Source of the DNA: a virus
IMG/VR virus record: IMGVR_UViG_3300036985_004253
Location: 1-24,633 of that record
Length of the DNA: 24,633 bases
Direction: 5' to 3' (one strand)
The notes below the pieces were generated by a model, which made no database searches, had not been told where the DNA came from, and saw only the letters and a list, made by a program, of their open reading frames with translations. Shown here in pieces: positions 1-8,300 of the stretch. Numbering within the stretch: position 1 is the first letter of the stretch; the number at the start of each line of letters is the position of its first letter. Made by a program: the position numbers and the translations under genes.

Positions 1-2224
1 TTCCTTTCCAGTTTCCAAGGTATCCTTTCCCTAATGAAAACAGCCTGTTGAACTCATGTGACTGAGTGTTTGTCGGAACGCCGTCTTGGTCTGGGCGAGG
101 ATGGGCTGAATCGTACCAGTTTTCCTCCGTGAATGTTTTTCCGGTCAAGTGACTTGACTCTTCCATGCAGCGATCTTGAGGACCGTTCGGGAGCGACGGC
201 TTTGGAGCTTGCGGAACAGCAAATAGCTTCGCCTCCCCAAATCCTTCTGAGAACAAAGGATTCTCAAGGCTGTAAGTTTTTCCTAAAATGCTTGGGTTGC
301 TTTGACTTGGGGCAGCTACAGAATTTGGATCAATCAAACCTTTCAAAGCGTCGCGCCTGGCTTTGATAATGTCAAAAATTGAACTTGACGCAAGGCCTCC
401 AATCGGTGAACCTTGAAGCACGTTTCCTAAAACAGCGTTCAGTGTGGCGTCTGACAGATTGCCAGTCACGTCCTTGATTGACTGCATGACATCTATCTTC
501 GTCATCTCGCTGAAAACTCCAGCGGACGCCTTATTATTTCCATTGGGGTCGCGAAGAGAGTTGATCTCGCCGGGTATCTTACCGAACAGCGATCCTTTGG
601 GAGACCCTTTTGCGCGATAAAGAAGTGAACCTCCCACATCAATCCGGACCGCTCGTCCGTGAGAGTCTGTCATGAAGTTGTCGTTTGATAATCCAACAAC
701 ATCCCAATTGGCCAGCAGCGCATCTGCCGCAAAGCCATCTGCCGCTCCTGTTGTTCCTCCATTGGCTGGACCAACCAACTTCGTGAGACGCGAGGCTATC
801 ATGTTCGGATTGCCTTTGACCAGCTGAAGTTCTGGAGTTAACACGCCAACCGCATTGTAAAGTCGCGCTGCCAGAAGCTCATTCAAAGCGTGGTCTTTCG
901 ATTGAACTGTCTTGACATACCAAACCGCTCCGCTCGCGTCTTTGTATTGAGCCCCTGGATTGCTTCCTCCGAGCGAACCTCCGACATTTATCATCGCCGT
1001 TAAATCTATCGGGACGTTGCTATACGGATTTGGAACGGGGTGCTTGGTGAACTGACCGCCATGTTCGTTTCCTTTCCCAACTCGAGCGTGCTTGGTTTCG
1101 TCAAAGGTGTCGCTGCCGTGAATAGGTCCGCTTCCACCCGCTCCCTCAAGGTTGCACCGGCAGTTGATCACTTCTTCCGGTGGTCCGTTGGGGTCGCCGG
1201 GGAACATCAGACCGTTTTGAAATGGGGAGGAAACGGGAACAGCCCCTTGCTCCTCGCAGAGAAAGTGGCTGTCCCGCACCCTATCATCACCCATCGTCAA
1301 CCAAACCTTGCTCCGGTAACCAGCCAGAGCAAGAGCCTCCGCCTGTGACACGCCGTACGTCACCTGCGCTTCAGTTGCAGCCACCCGTTGTGCCGCACCC
1401 TCAGAAATGTCGTTAAATACTTCATTCGCCCGGCGAGCCAGAGCCTTGGGGCTCTCGCCTCCCGCTAGGCCTCGTTTGAGGCTGGCGGCCACTTTCTCCC
1501 GCACCGCCACTGGAAACGCTTCTAAAGGCTGTTTGCGGCTGGCGGCGAAGGCTTCTAGGACGTCTTCATCCGGGGTATTGGCGAACCCTTGGTGGGCTGA
1601 TAAGGCTCTGGCCGTAGTTTTGCGCGCCTTCTTGGCCGCTAGCATCATCGCTACGAACCAAGCGACGCCCATCGCGACGAGACCGGCGATGATTTCATCA
1701 AGGTCGTCCCTGCGCTTGATTCCTGACACCGTTTTGAAATTGAGCTCTGAGAGCCAGCCGTCTATTTCGGCTTTGTAGATTCCTTCAGCTACGACGCGAG
1801 CTTTCTCGTGGTAGTTGTCGGGAGCGTCTTCTGCTGCTGTGACAGCTTCAATCCGGCGAGCGATGCGTTCAGCGCGGACGGCGGAGAGGAGGCTGGTGCT
1901 GTTTCCGGCTTCTATGATAGGCTCAAGCCCCGCCATCCTCTGAAGGGTGTGGTCGGGATTGAGATTGTGATTCTTTATGAGCTTGCGCATCTTCGCGCTT
2001 GCCATTCCGATCTTAACATTATCGGAGTGCGGCCTGTCGTAGTGGCCTTTGTTTCCTCTTGAAAGGCTTTCCCAGTGGTTGTAAGCTTCGCGAACCTCTC
2101 CGTGCTTTGATTCGTCCCACTGGTTATGCCCCTCCGGGTTGCTCGCCATCACGGGCGATCGCGGCAGCCCAGCCATAAGCCGAGCAGCGCGCAACCGAGC
2201 AGGATGATTGAAAGTAACAGCCAC
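1..2224 (-). CDS. MuF-type head morphogenesis protein with C-terminal kinase-like domain (partial, runs off window)
   Basis: The frame is open for 741 codons, from a GTG at 2224 to the window edge, and its C-terminus is missing. Residues 29-94 are a NPEGHNQWD...KIGMASAKM module shared with the protein at 9430-9993. Residues about 177-198 are a hydrophobic helix. Residues 312-357 fit the MuF (Mu gp30 / SPP1 gp7) core, with GDDRVRDSH at 312-320 and NCRC at 354-357. Family members attach to the portal and act in head assembly, and some carry fused effector domains. Residues about 420-560 look like a HipA/PI-kinase-fold domain: K438 in WYVKT, E449 in NELLAARL, NWD at 506-508, NDN at 514-516 and IDVGG at 528-532. 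A HPR...G motif lies near the edge. The start is uncertain: neither the GTG nor ATG codons at 2176 and 2149 has a clear ribosome site. The MuF call is firm; the kinase call is an inference from motif order. Confidence 0.85.
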   Translation of the reverse strand, partial: MAVTFNHPARLRAARLMAGLPRSPVMASNPEGHNQWDESKHGEVREAYNHWESLSRGNKGHYDRPHSDNVKIGMASAKMRKLIKNHNLNPDHTLQRMAGLEPIIEAGNSTSLLSAVRAERIARRIEAVTAAEDAPDNYHEKARVVAEGIYKAEIDGWLSELNFKTVSGIKRRDDLDEIIAGLVAMGVAWFVAMMLAAKKARKTTARALSAHQGFANTPDEDVLEAFAASRKQPLEAFPVAVREKVAASLKRGLAGGESPKALARRANEVFNDISEGAAQRVAATEAQVTYGVSQAEALALAGYRSKVWLTMGDDRVRDSHFLCEEQGAVPVSSPFQNGLMFPGDPNGPPEEVINCRCNLEGAGGSGPIHGSDTFDETKHARVGKGNEHGGQFTKHPVPNPYSNVPIDLTAMINVGGSLGGSNPGAQYKDASGAVWYVKTVQSKDHALNELLAARLYNAVGVLTPELQLVKGNPNMIASRLTKLVGPANGGTTGAADGFAADALLANWDVVGLSNDNFMTDSHGRAVRIDVGGSLLYRAKGSPKGSLFGKIPGEINSLRDPNGNNKASAGVFSEMTKIDVMQSIKDVTGNLSDATLNAVLGNVLQGSPIGGLASSSIFDIIKARRDALKGLIDPNSVAAPSQSNPSILGKTYSLENPLFSEGFGEAKLFAVPQAPKPSLPNGPQDRCMEESSHLTGKTFTEENWYDSAHPRPDQDGVPTNTQSHEFNRLFSLGKGYLGNWKG

Positions 2225-2228
2225 GTAA

Positions 2229-2807
2229 CTATTGAGTGTTCATGTTGTTTGTGAGTCCGCTCACAACGATGCCGTCCGCTGTGATTCCAGCGTCGTATTC
2301 TGCGTCGTCGGCCACGCTGTCGCCCCACTTGATGCCGCTGATGGCCAGATTGCTGCTGCTGACCGCCGTGAGATAATCAACTCCGGTTGGGTCAGTTGGA
2401 AGCACGAAGCTGCCGCCTTCGCAAAGCTTCTTCATCCATTCTTTGGCGTCCTTGACCAAAGCGTTGAGCGGAGCATACACTCCGCCGTCGCCCATCACAA
2501 TCGCCAGCAGGCCGGGTTTCGTCATCACCAGCCGCCAAGCTGCAAGGGCAAGTGTGTGCTGAACCCCTTCCGGCGGTACAGCTGCTGCGGTGACGCTGAT
2601 TGGGTAACGACCGGCAGACTCAATCGCGCCTCTGACTTCAGCCACCGCGTGGTCAACCGCTTTGCTTGCGCGGCTGTCGAGTCCGGTGTCAAGGTCGTTG
2701 CTGTCGTTTGAACCGCCCGCGCTGTCCTCGTTTGACTTGAGGACAACAGAGCGGGAGACGACCTGCCAGAGATCGTCCCCCGTTGGAATTGACCAGTTTT
2801 TTGCCAT
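2229..2807 (-). CDS. gp36-like head-tail connector / head completion protein (DUF1320-like)
   Basis: This 192-residue protein starts at an ATG three bases after the stop of the 65-residue gene. It begins with a short segment (WSIPTGDDLWQVVS), then a helical stretch around residues 50-65 containing VDHAVAEVRGAIESAGRYPI. A helix-rich part (LALAAWRLVMTKP, then DAKEWMKKL) and a GGSFVLPTDP turn follow. This layout resembles the Mu gp36 (DUF1320) proteins that sit after the capsid gene and form part of the head-tail joint. Position after the capsid gene and before the MuF gene supports that role. The family call rests on pattern and context only, and the protein is somewhat longer than a typical Mu gp36. 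Confidence 0.7.
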   Translation of the reverse strand: MAKNWSIPTGDDLWQVVSRSVVLKSNEDSAGGSNDSNDLDTGLDSRASKAVDHAVAEVRGAIESAGRYPISVTAAAVPPEGVQHTLALAAWRLVMTKPGLLAIVMGDGGVYAPLNALVKDAKEWMKKLCEGGSFVLPTDPTGVDYLTAVSSSNLAISGIKWGDSVADDAEYDAGITADGIVVSGLTNNMNTQ

Positions 2808-2810
2808 GGC

Positions 2811-3008
2811 TTAAACGTCCGCTGCCTGTTTGGCCGACGTCCACGCGCCCGCCACCCAAGCATAGTAAACGCTCGTGTCGCTGGTGTCCCGATAGTCCTG
2901 CGCGGCAATTTCAGGCTTGTGCGTCGGTGCCCCTGACCCTGAAACCACTGGCGACTTCAGCAGTTCCTCGCGGGTGCTGACTTTGGTTGTTTGTAAGCCG
3001 AGTGGCAT
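2811..3008 (-). CDS. Small conserved-looking structural-region protein (65 aa), unknown
   Basis: The ATG at 3008 lies four bases beyond the stop of the signal-peptide gene (TAA at 3013-3015), and the TAA at 2811-2813 is three bases before the next start. This spacing is why I take the short form over a longer frame that reaches back to 3242. The protein starts MPLGLQTTKVSTREELL and ends in a Tyr/Trp/Ala-rich tail (YYAWVAGAWTSAKQAADV). No family is recognised. Its place between capsid and connector genes suggests a minor head or capsid-associated protein, but nothing in the sequence shows that directly. Confidence 0.7.
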   Translation of the reverse strand: MPLGLQTTKVSTREELLKSPVVSGSGAPTHKPEIAAQDYRDTSDTSVYYAWVAGAWTSAKQAADV

Positions 3009-3012
3009 AACG

Positions 3013-3462
3013 TTATTTGGCCGACCACTTGACCGTGTAGTTTGTAATGTAGCCAGTGTTTGCGTTCGCATTCGCAATCGAATACACCCGCAAGAACGGA
3101 AGACCGCCGACCGACAGGTTGGTGACAACCGTCGCCTCCGTTGTTCCTGCTGGTGTGACTGTGAATGAGGTGTGGGTGATCCAATGTGAACGATCAACCG
3201 ACTGTTGAAGCACCACCGTGTTCGCCGTTGTTCCAGCCCCACTCAACTCCGAGTTGAACGCGATCGCAACGGATGTAGCTTTTCCGAGCTCAATGACAGC
3301 GTTTGTTGGGTAGGCCGTTGTGTTGTTCGTAATCGCCGCATACGCTCCGGACGTTGACGCACTCACCACGGACGACTGCACCGAACCAATTTGTCCGTAT
3401 GATTGAACCGCGAACGCAACGATAACCAGCAACACCGACAATAATTTGAACTTGAATTTCAT
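3013..3462 (-). CDS. Signal-peptide-bearing beta-rich protein next to the capsid gene (149 aa), unknown
   Basis: The N-terminus is a textbook Sec signal: basic MKFKFK, a hydrophobic run LLSVLLVIVAFAV, then QSYGQ, with cleavage likely after about residue 23. The mature part is Ser/Thr/Val/Asn-rich and looks like one beta-sandwich domain, ending YITNYTVKWSAK, with no cysteine. AAGGAAAAT lies a few bases before the ATG and fits a ribosome site. The gene follows a strong hairpin after the capsid gene. Export from the cytoplasm is unusual for a protein coded in the middle of a head module. It could be a periplasmic or surface factor of infected cells or lysogens (superinfection exclusion or adhesion). 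It could also be a decoration protein whose first helix only mimics a signal. Function unknown. Confidence 0.8.
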   Translation of the reverse strand: MKFKFKLLSVLLVIVAFAVQSYGQIGSVQSSVVSASTSGAYAAITNNTTAYPTNAVIELGKATSVAIAFNSELSGAGTTANTVVLQQSVDRSHWITHTSFTVTPAGTTEATVVTNLSVGGLPFLRVYSIANANANTGYITNYTVKWSAK

Positions 3463-3491
3463 CTTAATTTTCCTTTCAGTTTGTTAGCTAA

Positions 3492-3521
3492 TTCGGGGAA
3501 GGCCACTCAGCCCTCCCCGAA
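3492..3521 (-). terminator. Strong hairpin just after the capsid gene (terminator-like, no U-tract)
   Basis: The arms 3492-3503 and 3510-3521 form a 12-bp stem with a 6-base loop. On the minus-strand transcript all twelve positions pair, one of them as G-U; on the plus strand that position is an A-C mismatch, so the structure belongs to the minus-strand RNA. It begins about 11 bases after the capsid stop codon. No run of U follows, so it may be an mRNA-stabilising or processing stem or a leaky terminator that lets capsid mRNA outnumber downstream messages, rather than a full intrinsic terminator. Confidence 0.55.
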
Positions 3522-3532
3522 CCGGCAATTGA

Positions 3533-5275
3533 TTACGCAGGCTTGATCACGATGCCCACGCGAGGGTCGCCCTGAGCACTGCCCCACATGACGCACACGC
3601 GCTGGCTGATGCTCATCTTGCCGTTGTCGGCGTAGCTGAACACCATCACGGTCAATCCGCTGTCAGGCTCAGTTACGAGACGGACGCTGGCGGTTGAAGG
3701 GATGCCGAGCTGAGTCAGCGTGGTCGTCCAGTCCTGCGGAGGACGGCTGACGAACAGGAAGCTGCTCATGTTGCCCGCGAAGCCCGTCATGGCCGTAGTG
3801 CCCAACGTAGCATCGTCAGTCCAAGTGGTCAACGCACCGGCTGCGGTAGCGGAGGCCAATTGGCTTTCGAGCGGCTTGACACCGAACAGCGACGGCACTT
3901 CACCAGACTCGAAGCTGGAGACGTCCTTGTTGATCAAAGCGAGAATCGCCTTGGCCGACAGAAGGTTGGAGTCTTCCAGGAGCTTGTCGTGGTAGAAGCT
4001 GTGCAGCAACACGAAGCGACCGACGTCCGGGATTTTGCTGATCGTCATTGCATTCTTCACGCCAATCATGCCAGTCAAGTTCCAGTTCGCAAGCGACTTG
4101 ATGTAGCTCGTCTTGATGCCCGTCCAAGTGGCGGCGAAGATGCCCGCCAACACGTTGGTGTTGATTTCCTGCGCGAGGCTGTAGGTCTGCGCGCCGTATT
4201 GTTCCGCGAACAGGTTGCGGATGGTGCCGCCGAGCAAGCTCACAGGGAACTCGACTTCGGTCGCCTTGAACATGTTCATCGTGACGGATTTGTCCGTGGT
4301 GGACGGAACGCTCTTCTTCGGGTGGCCGAAGATGTTCGTCGCGTCCAACGCTTGCGCGCCTGCCCCCTCAGTGGACAGCGGGAGACCGCCGGACTGAGTG
4401 GTGCCAGTGCCAGAATCGCTGATCTGGTTGGCTTGTGACGTGAATCCAACGCCAGGCACCCAGGTGAGCACGTCAGGCGGAGTGATATAGCGCGTCAGGA
4501 TGGCCTGACCGAACTTCGCAGGCTCGCCGGAGAAGTCCGTCGTGAGCTTGCCGAGCCACGGCAACTTGTACTTCAAGAAGCCAAGGTTGCGCATGAGGAT
4601 CAAATCCCCAGCCAACGCACCGACTTGCGCGTTCGGGTCGCTGAATGTCGCAGCGCGAATCGTGTTCGGGTCGAACCGGGTTGCGCCTTTGACGCTGTCC
4701 GTCATGAGCAGATCGCTCGCCTTCATGTGATGCTTGGCCAGGATGACAGCAGCCTCTTTGGACTGCTTGGCGGCTTCGCCCCATTGGTTGGAGCGGCACA
4801 GTTCGTTCTGGTGCTCCATCGCTTTGATGTAGCCGTTGGTCGCGTCCTTGATGTCAACGCCGGTGGACTCATACGTGGTGAACGGGATGCCACCGTTCAT
4901 GTCCTGCTGGAACCGCGTGGTGCGATTGCTGGCTTGCACGGCAGCTTTGCCGGGCAGACCGTCAATGAACGCCAACACAAACTCGGGGTCAGCCCCTTGT
5001 TCCAACTGCTTGACCGCTGTGGCGGTGACCTTCTCAACCGTGTTCTCGCCGTCACCTTTGGGGATGATGGCTTCGCGTTCGACTGCGCGGTTCACTGCGC
5101 TGACGACCAGCCCCTTGGCTTGGCTGCGGACACGCTCATTGGCGGCGTGTTCCGACGCGGTGATGTATTCGTGCCCGGCTTCGGCAAGAACGTCCAGCTC
5201 AGACCCTGAAAGGTCTAACGCTGCGCCCGCTCTGATCTTGCTGTCCTGCGGGACTCTTGTGATAACGATCTTCAC
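3533..5275 (-). CDS. Major capsid protein (HK97-fold expected)
   Basis: I take the GTG at 5275 as start (VKIVITRVPQDS...). It is preceded by AAAGGAAC at good spacing, and the longer in-frame start at 5332 would add about 19 very basic residues with no ribosome site. The resulting 580-residue protein lies directly after the prohead protease gene, where Mu-like phages keep the capsid gene. Residues about 25-130 are helical and charged, as expected for a scaffold-like delta region that could be removed by the protease. The rest has mixed alpha/beta composition with many Thr, Gly and Pro, for example TRYITPPDVLTW and TSYIKSLANWNLTGMIG, ending GIVIKPA. No other gene here is a better capsid candidate. 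The HK97 fold is inferred from context. The hairpin leader upstream and stem downstream suggest high and separately tuned expression. Confidence 0.8.
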   Translation of the reverse strand: MKIVITRVPQDSKIRAGAALDLSGSELDVLAEAGHEYITASEHAANERVRSQAKGLVVSAVNRAVEREAIIPKGDGENTVEKVTATAVKQLEQGADPEFVLAFIDGLPGKAAVQASNRTTRFQQDMNGGIPFTTYESTGVDIKDATNGYIKAMEHQNELCRSNQWGEAAKQSKEAAVILAKHHMKASDLLMTDSVKGATRFDPNTIRAATFSDPNAQVGALAGDLILMRNLGFLKYKLPWLGKLTTDFSGEPAKFGQAILTRYITPPDVLTWVPGVGFTSQANQISDSGTGTTQSGGLPLSTEGAGAQALDATNIFGHPKKSVPSTTDKSVTMNMFKATEVEFPVSLLGGTIRNLFAEQYGAQTYSLAQEINTNVLAGIFAATWTGIKTSYIKSLANWNLTGMIGVKNAMTISKIPDVGRFVLLHSFYHDKLLEDSNLLSAKAILALINKDVSSFESGEVPSLFGVKPLESQLASATAAGALTTWTDDATLGTTAMTGFAGNMSSFLFVSRPPQDWTTTLTQLGIPSTASVRLVTEPDSGLTVMVFSYADNGKMSISQRVCVMWGSAQGDPRVGIVIKPA

Positions 5276-5282
5276 TTTTGTT

Positions 5283-5337
5283 CCTTTGTTTGTTTGTTTA
5301 CCGTCCCGCTTTTCAAGCGGTTTCGCCCGCACGGGCG
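5283..5337 (-). promoter_or_regulatory. Capsid gene leader: two small hairpins and ribosome binding site
   Basis: Between the protease-scaffold stop and the capsid GTG lie two perfect small stems. One is at 5324-5337 (CGCCC/GGGCG around a four-base loop). The other is at 5306-5320 (six pairs around a three-base loop). An unstructured stretch of repeated AAAC units follows, then AAAGGAAC, which fits a ribosome site about six bases before the GTG at 5275. Such a leader can raise mRNA stability and keep the start region single-stranded. No clear promoter boxes were seen in it. Confidence 0.4.
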
Positions 5338-5354
5338 TAAATTGTTTTAATCAT
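5313..5354 (-). CDS. 13-codon mini-ORF between protease-scaffold and capsid genes (doubtful)
   Basis: An ATG at 5352-5354 overlaps the end of the long protease-scaffold gene in another frame and gives MIKTIYARAGETA before a TGA. The peptide repeats the IYARAET element found inside the long protein at about residue 1006, and a 16-base DNA repeat lies under it. It may be a remnant of one more repeat unit lost by frameshift, or a coupling peptide that carries ribosomes toward the capsid start. Translation is not shown. Confidence 0.25.
   Translation of the reverse strand: MIKTIYARAGETA
5329..5344. repeat. 16-base direct repeat, second copy at 5840-5855
   Basis: GCACGGGCGTAAATTG occurs at 5329-5344 and again at 5840-5855, 511 bases apart. 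Both copies encode the IYARA element on the minus strand: one in the long protease-scaffold protein, one in the 13-codon frame just after it. The identical DNA suggests a fairly recent tandem duplication of a module of about 500 bases, whose later copy was truncated or slipped out of frame. Confidence 0.7.
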
Positions 5355-8300
5355 CGGAGCCGTGTTTGTAACTGTAGTCTCTGCTTGCTTTTCTCCAATC
5401 AATTTCAGAAGTTGAGGAAGATTTCCCGGTCTGCTCCTTTTTGAGACGCGCCTGCTTGAATTGATTTGCACTTTCTTTTCCGTGAGCTTCTCCAATTCCG
5501 CTGTGCTTGTGATAAAGGTCTTCATTCCCTGCTGCGAGGTGTTTGCCGGACGCTTTATTGTGAGCGATGTTGGCTTCGTTGTGCGTTGCCCTTCCGGAAC
5601 CGTCTGACGCCTTTTCTCCAACGGAGTACGCTTCCTTTGATGCCTGATGAGCTTCAAAACCTTTCATGTCTCCAGACCTTGCAGCCTCATGAGACATCGC
5701 ATCGTGATGGAGCACCATCTTCTCTGTTTCGTCTGGATTTGGAATTGAAGCCACAGATGGAGCTGCTCCCGATTTCGCCATCCTCGCTTCGAACGCAGCC
5801 CTTCGAGATTCAGGACTCCAAGTAGCCGACACCGTCTCAGCACGGGCGTAAATTGAATTGAGGATATCGTCAACCGACTTATCGCTTGTCTGAATTGGGC
5901 CTCCCGCCGCCCCGGCTTTCAGTAAATACCTTGTCTTGTTGATGGCCTTTTCCATATCGGCTACTAAGTTATTCAAGTCCTCGCGGTCACCCCGCATCCC
6001 CGTGACGATCCTCTCGCCGGCATCGAGAACCGCCGCCGGGTCATTGGGGTCGCAGTCGCAAGATTCGGGAGTTACCTTTTCGGGTTTCTTGCCCATGCTT
6101 GACTCAACATACTCGTCAACCAAGCCGTCAAGTGTTTCGTAAAGCTTGCCTAAGGCTTCATGGTCGTTAGTCTGAGTCGGCGCGTTCCAGTGGGCGGCTC
6201 GCAAGCTGCCGAGCAGGCCGAGAAGCTTTCCGCAATGAGCTTTTACTACGTTAGTTGAATGACCGGAGCTAGCGTAAATCTTGTTCAAAATGTCCTGTGG
6301 TGTGGCGTCGGCGGCGAACGTCTTTCCGCCGCCCTTGTCGCCGCGTTCAATCTTTCTTCCGTGCTCGGCGATAGCAGCGTGCGGCACGTGGCCGTACATT
6401 GCACCGCCCCCGGTAGCTGCGAAGTGCGCCCGGCCACCGTCGTCGTGGTGGACGTTCCAGTGCTCGCCGGTTTCGTCCTTGAATGAGTGCGACTCGCCCG
6501 GCTTCAAAGCTGCGACCTTTGCAACGTCTTCGTGCTGAAGAATCGCCGACTTGCTGCTTCCTCCCTTTCCGAACTCAACCTTGCCGACATAAGCGTCGTG
6601 CGAGTAAGCGTGAGCTTGGTTGCGCCTCGCTTCCAAAGCGGCTTTCCGAGCTGAGTCACTCCATGCAGCCGACACCGCGCACTTGGAGTAAACGTCGTCC
6701 AAGGTTGTCCGGGCTACGCCGTGCTCTGTTGCGATGGCGTTGGCCTGCTCAAGCACCGAGGCTTGGCGGGCGAGAATGGTGTCGGGGGTGGTGGTGTCGG
6801 AGGCTCTTGTATTCATCCACTCGTCTTGGCCTTGATTCCCAAAATCGTCATTGGATGATTTGCTTTCGTTGTGCAAGCCTTTGTGCACTGACTCAAGTTT
6901 TTGATGAGCCTTCATAGCCGCTGCATGCTTTTCAGGATTCCCAATGTTGTGCTTGATGAGTCGCTTGTGATGGTCGGCGGCATCTCTGTGCCGAACCGAT
7001 GCTGTAAAGTGATTTCCTTTTTCAGCAAAGTTTGCGGCATAGTCAGCGTGAACATCAGCACCAGCACCCTTTTTCAGTTCGCTCGAATCAAAAGGCTTTG
7101 CGTACGGAGTGCCGGCCATTGCATCCTTGCTCAATGCGTGAGCTTTTCTTGATTCAATGGCGGCCTTCCGTGCTGCATCAGACCACACAGCTGTCACCGT
7201 GTCCGATGAAGTGGAACCCGTCACCTTGTCGTAAATCTCTTCCAGCGAAGCCTTGGCAGCCGGGTTGCGCTGCTTGCGAATCTCCTCAACTGCTCTGGTG
7301 TGCGAGCCGCCGTCCTTAAGGCACTTCTCGTAACACGCGACTTCGGCGGGTGTGGCGTCGGGCACGTCTTGTTTGAGGGTTTCAGCGCAGTGGGCGTTGA
7401 TGGTGGATGATGAGGTGGCGTCTCGCTTGAACGAGCCAAATACGGAAGCCGCTTGCCCCATGTTGCGATGCGATTCAGCGGCGTGCTTGTGATAGTTCTC
7501 AAAGTCCTCGTGGTCTTCAGAATAACTTTCGTGCCCCTTCATTTCAGCGTGTGAAGCGCGAGCCTTGTCATGGGCCGCGGCTGCGTGTTCGTGCGCTTCT
7601 GGGGTGTCTTTGTGCATTGCCGTGAAGTGCTCTCTGTCAGCAAGCGTCGTCAAGTTGCTGGCGTGCCGCTTGCGCGACTCCCAGCTTTTTGCAACCCCTT
7701 CGCTGGTGCCAGCCGCCTTCACCGCATCGCTCGCCTTCACCGGACTCATTGAGTGAAACGCCGGTTTGTTAGTGAGCGTCCCTACGCAGAAATCTACTCC
7801 CGTGATCTGCGCCGGGTTGCTCCGGCTGCCGCGTGCGCCTTCCGGGAACATCAACACGCCACCACATTCCGTCGCTTTGCTGTAGTCTGCGTCTGTGGTG
7901 AACGATGGCGACCAGCTGCGGTGAACACGCCCGTTGACGTTATTCGCTCCTAGAGTCGTAGGCTCGGCGGCCAGATACACGCCGTCGTCGTTCCACTTGA
8001 ACCCGCAGGAAGCTCCGACCCGGAAGCTGGCTTCTTGCTCTTTGTGTTCAATGCAGCCGAACGGCTCTTGCTTGGGGCGTTCCTCGCGCCAGTTTTCCAG
8101 CGAAGCCTGAACAGCGGCAGCGGTGTTCTCGTCGCAGTTGACGGTCAACTCAATTGAGCCTTTGCGGAAGCCTGCGCAAATGGTTGAGGTGCCAGCAGGC
8201 ATCCACATGAACTCAACTTGCTCGCCGGGTGACCACGGCTTGTCGGCGGCCAGAACCGAGCCAGCGGCAGAGTGGGAGCGGCAGTGGATGACTTCGGTAG

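Noticed and set aside
1040-2062. Several plus-strand open frames
   Set aside because: They lie opposite the continuous 741-codon MuF frame, whose translation carries recognisable motifs; the plus-strand products are Arg/Ser/Pro-rich and motif-free.
5286-5299. Short TTTG tandem repeat before the capsid start
   Set aside because: Only three to four units; treated as an unstructured leader rather than a repeat element or origin.
3860-5444. Plus-strand frames of about 190-200 codons across the capsid gene
   Set aside because: They mirror the capsid coding frame and their products show the composition of antisense reads.
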